Source: an uncultured Burkholderiaceae bacterium
GTDB taxonomy: Bacteria; Pseudomonadota; Gammaproteobacteria; Burkholderiales; Burkholderiaceae
DNA: 17,189 nt
Assembly: GCA_937871985.1 (NCBI GenBank)
Contig: CALMPB010000072.1
Location: forward strand, 1 to 17,189
Direction: 5' to 3'
Shown: positions 13,776 through 17,189 of the stretch, in pieces
Numbering within the stretch: position 1 is the first letter of the stretch
Layout of the letters: each line of letters starts with the position of its first letter
Made by a program: the position numbers and the translations under genes
The notes under the pieces: model-generated
What the model was told of the DNA's origin: nothing
The model's input: the letters and a program-made list of their open reading frames with translations, nothing else
Databases searched by the model: none

Positions 13776-13973
13776 GGTCGTTGCACTGCCTCGATGGGGT
13801 GGGCGTCGCTTCCCTTTAGGCCCGCCGCGCCGGGCCGCAACGCGCGTGCCGCGCTTACCTCCTCTGCGTTCCGGTCCTTACGGATGCTGCCCGGCTCCGT
13901 CGGCGGGCCTGCCGGTCGCTCTTTCGCCGCCCACCCCATTCCGGGGTGCGTGTGGTTTTGAAGGAGAAGTGTG

Positions 13974-16037
13974 ATGAACGCTGTTACCGAAACCGTAGCC
14001 GCCGAGCCTGTGTCGGGCGTCGAGATTTTCGTGCCGCTCGCCAAGCTCAAAAAGTCCCCGCGCAATGCCCGCAAGGTGCCGCATGGGGAAGCCGCTATCG
14101 AGGCGCTGGCCGCTTCGATCCAGCACAAGGGGCTGATCCAGAACCTTGTCGTCGAACCCGAGGTCAAGGAGGACGGCACGCCGACCGGCTATTACCTCGT
14201 CACCGCTGGCGAGGGCCGCAGGCTGGCGATGCTGCTGCGCGCGAAGCGCAAGCAGATCAGGAAGTCCGAGCCTGTGCGCTGCTGGCTGGATACGGCGAAC
14301 GATCCTGCCGAGATCAGTCTGGACGAGAACGTGACCCGGACGCCCATGCACCCCGCCGACCAGTTCGAGCGGTTTGCGGAGCTTTCCAACGACAAGGGTT
14401 GGGGCGCGCAGGAGATCGGCGCGCGGTTCGGCGTGTCGGCGGGCGTGGTGAAGCAGCGGCTTCGCTTGGGCGCTGTCAGCCCGAGGCTGTTGCAGATCTA
14501 TCGCGAGGACGGTCTGACGCTGGACCAGCTTATGGCCTTCGCGATCACCGAGGACCATGCCCGGCAGGAGCAGGTGTTCGAGGGGCTGCATCACAATCGC
14601 GAGCCGTGGATCATCCGGCGCGACATGACCGCTGCCAACGTGCCTGCCGATGACCGCCGCGCGGTGTTCGTCGGAGCCGACGCCTATATCGAGGCGGGCG
14701 GTAACATTATCCGTGACCTGTTCAGCGAGGACCAGGGCGGGTTCTTCGAGGATGCGGGCTTGCTCGACATGCTCGCCGCCGAGAAACTGCGCGAGATCGC
14801 GGGCGAGGTTCAGGCCGAGGGCTGGAAATGGGCCGAGGCGCATATCGACTATCCCCACGCCCACGGGATGCGGCGCTTCTATCCGCAGACCGTTCCTCTG
14901 TCCGACGCGGACGAGGCGCGGCTTGAAGCGCTGTCCACCGAGCATGACGAACTGGCCGAGGGCTATTCGTCCTATGACGAGATGCCCGAGGAGGTGGCGG
15001 CTAAGCTGGAGGTGGTGTCCGATGAGATCGACGCCATTTCAGCCAAGCGGTATGCCTACGACGCCAACGTGATCGCGCATGGCGGCGCGTTCGTTGTACT
15101 TCACCATGACGGCACGGTCAGGATCGAGCGCGGTTTCGTCCGAGCCGAGGACGATGCGCTGGCGGACCCGAAGCCGGAAGCCGAAGCCGATGCGACCGAC
15201 CGGCAAGTCGTGGAGGATGAGCAGGACGAGGACGTGCAGGAGATCGAGGAGGAGGACGAGGAATCGGGTAAGCCGATTTCCGACAGCCTCACCCGCGACC
15301 TTTCCGCGCATCGGACGCTTGCGCTCCGCGTGGCGCTGGCCGAGCAACCCGATACGGCGTTGATCGCATTGACCCATACGCTGACCGCGCAACTGTTCTA
15401 CAGCTATGCCGAGGCCGGTTGCCTTGAGGTTCGTCCGACCGTGACCCCTTTGGGAAGCCATGCGGACGGGATCGAGGATACACCTCTGGCGGCGCGCGCA
15501 AGTGAACAGCATGAAGCATGGGCGGAGCGGATACCGCGCGACGTGGCGGACCTGTGGGCCTTCATCGTCTCGCTGACGGACGAGAAGCGGATTGCGCTGC
15601 TGGCGCATTGCGCGGCCCGCACCGTCAACGCGCTGCGTCTGCCGTGGGATCGCAAGCCCCGGTCACTGCAAACGGCGGACCGTCTGGCGACCGCGTTGGC
15701 GCTGGACGTGACGAAGGACTGGACCCCCACGGTGGACAGCTACCTTGGCCGCGTCACCAAGGCACATATCGTGGAGGCCGTGACCGAAGGAGTGTCCGAG
15801 GATGCCGCCTGCCGTATCGCCGACATGAAGAAGCCGGACATGGCGCAGGCGGCCGAGCAGCTTCTGGCCGGGACCGGCTGGCTTCCCGCGATCTTGCGAA
15901 CCCCCGAGCCGGAGGCGGAGCAGCCCGCACCCGTCGAAGCCGAGAATAACGGGACCGTGGAGCAGCCGTCCGAAGCGGAGGCCCCCGATACCGGAGCGCA
16001 GGACGGCGAAGCGTCCTATGCGGTCGCCGCTGAATAG
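13974..16037 (+). CDS. Large ParB/RepB/Spo0J-like partition or regulatory protein
   Basis: A 687-aa protein with a ParB N-terminal domain: VPLAKLKKSPRNARK (20-34), the nucleotide-binding GEGRR box (79-83), and ENVTRTPMHPADQFERF (118-134). A helix-turn-helix follows (about 143-165, GAQEIGARFGVSAGVVKQRL). A long central region (200-390) is followed by a very acidic linker (about 392-431), a further helical domain (440-640) and a Glu/Pro-rich tail. It is about twice the length of chromosomal ParB and matches the large ParB-like proteins of sphingomonad and rhizobial plasmids and integrative elements. No parA is adjacent, so its role may be DNA binding or regulation rather than classical partition. 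ATG 13974 has AAGGAG 7 nt upstream; GTG 13971 is the alternative. A terminator follows. Confidence 0.88.
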   Translation: MNAVTETVAAEPVSGVEIFVPLAKLKKSPRNARKVPHGEAAIEALAASIQHKGLIQNLVVEPEVKEDGTPTGYYLVTAGEGRRLAMLLRAKRKQIRKSEPVRCWLDTANDPAEISLDENVTRTPMHPADQFERFAELSNDKGWGAQEIGARFGVSAGVVKQRLRLGAVSPRLLQIYREDGLTLDQLMAFAITEDHARQEQVFEGLHHNREPWIIRRDMTAANVPADDRRAVFVGADAYIEAGGNIIRDLFSEDQGGFFEDAGLLDMLAAEKLREIAGEVQAEGWKWAEAHIDYPHAHGMRRFYPQTVPLSDADEARLEALSTEHDELAEGYSSYDEMPEEVAAKLEVVSDEIDAISAKRYAYDANVIAHGGAFVVLHHDGTVRIERGFVRAEDDALADPKPEAEADATDRQVVEDEQDEDVQEIEEEDEESGKPISDSLTRDLSAHRTLALRVALAEQPDTALIALTHTLTAQLFYSYAEAGCLEVRPTVTPLGSHADGIEDTPLAARASEQHEAWAERIPRDVADLWAFIVSLTDEKRIALLAHCAARTVNALRLPWDRKPRSLQTADRLATALALDVTKDWTPTVDSYLGRVTKAHIVEAVTEGVSEDAACRIADMKKPDMAQAAEQLLAGTGWLPAILRTPEPEAEQPAPVEAENNGTVEQPSEAEAPDTGAQDGEASYAVAAE

Positions 16038-16045
16038 CGGCATCG

Positions 16046-16082
16046 GGCCGGGGTCGCGTGAGCGGTCCCGGCCTTCCTTTTG
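16046..16082 (+). terminator. Terminator of the ParB-like gene
   Basis: GGCCGGG (16046-16052) pairs with CCCGGCC (16067-16073), followed by TTCCTTTTG. It starts 9 nt after the stop codon. Confidence 0.7.
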
Positions 16083-16091
16083 TCGCCGGCC

Positions 16092-16130
16092 AAAAATCGC
16101 GGCCGCGCCCCGGTGGGCGCGGCCGCTTTT
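16092..16130. terminator. Bidirectional terminator between convergent genes
   Basis: Perfect 12-bp GC stem (16099-16110 with 16115-16126), loop CGGT, with AAAAA on the left (16092-16096) and TTTT on the right (16127-16130). It can terminate both the ParB-like gene and the minus-strand gene whose stop is 4 nt away. Confidence 0.85.
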
Positions 16131-16133
16131 CGA

Positions 16134-16964
16134 TCAGGGTGCAGCCTGAAGGTCCAGCAACGTGCGGTGAGCCTTCTCCAAGCGATCGGGCTGCCGGCCT
16201 TCTTTCATCATGACCTCGAAATAGCGGGTACAGCGGAGCATCGCGTCGAGCGCGAAAGACAATGCCTTGGGGATCTCTGTTTCGAACGGACCCAGAATAT
16301 TGGTCACGCCTCCCTTGCCATTCCTCTTCTTCAAGCCGTCGAGGCTGCTGCTAGACAGATGGCCGTAGAATGCGCTCACCAAGCGATATTCGAGATAGCC
16401 CGACCGTTTCGGCATGGTCTTGGCGATCTTTTTGACGCTGAGGCTCTTCCGCTTAGCCAGCTTCGCGACATGATGCGTTTCGCGCTTCAGCGATGCTGCG
16501 ACAACAGCGGCGTCTGTAGAATGCTCTTCGCGCAGCAGCGCCTCCCGCTGGATCGCGTTGTCGTGCTCGTCGATCTCCAGCGCTTCGAGCGCCTTGAACG
16601 GATCGGTGGCGAGCAGGCTCAGCCAGAATCCCACTTCGTAGATCGCGCGCACCGCACCCGCCGCTTCAATCGCCATGGCGCGCTCGGCTAGCATGACAGA
16701 AGCCGCGAACGCGTTCATCGCGCGCCCATACATGCGCACCGCCGTTGGGGCCTGTGCGTTGGCTGGCCCGCCATTGCCGGCATCCTGATGTTCCTGGAAG
16801 AGCCAGGTGGCGTAACGATTGACGTCGCGCGCCAGATCGAACCAAGGCGCATAGTTCTCGATGTAGATCGCCCGCCAGTCCTCGATCAGGGGCGAAAGCA
16901 ACCCTTCCTCCGCTAGGCCCTCGCGAGGGTCTGGCTCGTCCTGCTTGTCGTCGCGATTCGTCAT
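16134..16964 (-). CDS. DUF5677-like protein of unknown function
   Basis: A 276-aa soluble, mostly helical protein starting MTNRDDKQDEPDPREGL. The central segment MLAERAMAIEAAGAVRAIYEVGFWLSLLATDP (about 91-122) and the later SAFYGHLSSSSLDGL resemble DUF5677, a family scattered in accessory regions with no settled function. The region 170-205 is Lys/Arg-rich. I chose ATG 16962-16964, since 38 upstream codons look non-coding; no strong ribosome site is seen. It converges on the ParB-like gene across two terminators. Confidence 0.7.
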   Translation of the reverse strand: MTNRDDKQDEPDPREGLAEEGLLSPLIEDWRAIYIENYAPWFDLARDVNRYATWLFQEHQDAGNGGPANAQAPTAVRMYGRAMNAFAASVMLAERAMAIEAAGAVRAIYEVGFWLSLLATDPFKALEALEIDEHDNAIQREALLREEHSTDAAVVAASLKRETHHVAKLAKRKSLSVKKIAKTMPKRSGYLEYRLVSAFYGHLSSSSLDGLKKRNGKGGVTNILGPFETEIPKALSFALDAMLRCTRYFEVMMKEGRQPDRLEKAHRTLLDLQAAP

Positions 16965-17189
16965 TGCACCGGCGTAGCATCTTCGCGGGAATGATGGGTG
17001 CCACTGACCTTCTCGTTCCGCCCGTGTGCGCCACGATCGCCATGTCTCCTCTGCTATTCCTAGCCCGGCGCTGCCCAAACGGCCTCTCCAATGGCTGGTC
17101 TACCCGTGGCCGCTCGCCTTCCCGCAATGGTGGAGCGCCACTTTTTTCCGCCGCCTGCGGCTTTGCATCGCGAGGCAAAAAAGCGGCGC
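16965..17189. other. Intergenic stretch at window edge with a terminal dyad
   Basis: 225 nt with no supported gene. At the edge, 17135-17147 and 17177-17189 are 13-nt inverted arms (12 of 13 match, GCGCC-CTTTTTT type) enclosing a GCCGC-CT-GCGGC hairpin (17150-17161). The run of T/A on both sides suggests a bidirectional terminator for genes outside the window. Confidence 0.5.

Larger units (their letters stand above)
13663..13973 (+). promoter_or_regulatory. Structured leader upstream of the ParB-like gene
   Basis: 311 nt without a convincing gene; the open frames here look random. It contains a 20-bp dyad (13698-13717), a terminator-like hairpin with T-run (13739-13775), a pair of perfectly complementary 12-mers 122 nt apart (13794-13805 and 13928-13939), and a small hairpin ACCCC-ATTCC-GGGGT just before the Shine-Dalgarno GAAGGAG. 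The layout suggests a regulated 5' leader (attenuation or ParB binding). No riboswitch family is recognised. Confidence 0.5.
3104..17189. mobile_element. Putative tRNA-Arg-integrated genomic island (right end outside window)
   Basis: Inference from content and position. A large serine recombinase abuts the tRNA 3' end, followed by a toxin-antitoxin pair, HEPN proteins, an NO-resistance cassette with its own regulator, an IS1182 transposase and a plasmid-type ParB-like protein. No core housekeeping gene is seen after the tRNA. No relaxase or type IV secretion gene is in view, so whether it is conjugative cannot be judged. It may be a composite of more than one insertion. The far boundary is not seen. 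Confidence 0.5.

Noticed and set aside
13631..14179. Minus-strand 182-codon frame across the ParB leader
   Set aside because: It runs antisense into the parB-like gene, has no family features, and the DNA is better explained as a structured leader.
16965..17078. 38-codon upstream extension of the DUF5677-like gene
   Set aside because: Composition is unlike the rest of the protein, and the homologous-looking part begins after the ATG at 16964.
1..17189. CRISPR array or riboswitch
   Set aside because: No regularly spaced direct repeats, and no recognised riboswitch consensus was seen anywhere in the window.

Overview
The window is GC-rich and looks like a Sphingomonadales-type alphaproteobacterium (Sphingomonas, Sphingopyxis or Sphingobium). 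The evidence is the overall codon style and the sphingomonad repeat whose translation gives the RPELVE signature, seen as a full inverted pair at 2167-2247 and as a fragment inside a gene near 10750.

The left part (1-3145) is ordinary chromosome. It holds the edge of a small minus-strand gene, a type IV prepilin peptidase, a divergent acetyl-CoA acetyltransferase with a clear terminator, a repeat between convergent genes, a YhhQ-type queuosine-precursor transporter, and a tRNA-Arg(TCT).

From the tRNA to the right edge the window looks like an integrated mobile island. A large serine recombinase (minus strand) stops inside the anticodon loop of tRNA-Arg, so its last 13 codons are antisense to the tRNA 3' half. 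This is the usual signature of an attachment site. Behind it, on the same strand, lie a small unknown protein, a PrlF-YhaV toxin-antitoxin pair with its own consensus-like promoter, and a two-gene unit in which both proteins carry a HEPN-type R-x4-H motif, one of them followed by eight CxxC knuckles. That pair is the best candidate for an undescribed, possibly RNA-targeting defence or stress system.

Next is a compact nitric-oxide detoxification operon read on the minus strand: group III truncated haemoglobin, DUF1971 protein, four-helix membrane protein, quinol-dependent NO reductase. The first three genes overlap at their stops and starts. An NsrR-type Rrf2 repressor is divergent from it, and two NsrR-like boxes lie in the 87-bp gap between them.

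Beyond nsrR are an unusual 41-nt three-way-junction palindrome, an IS1182-family transposase, a roughly 300-nt structured leader, a large ParB-like protein of the kind carried by plasmids and integrative elements, strong terminators, and a minus-strand gene resembling DUF5677. The second end of the island is not visible and probably lies beyond the right edge.
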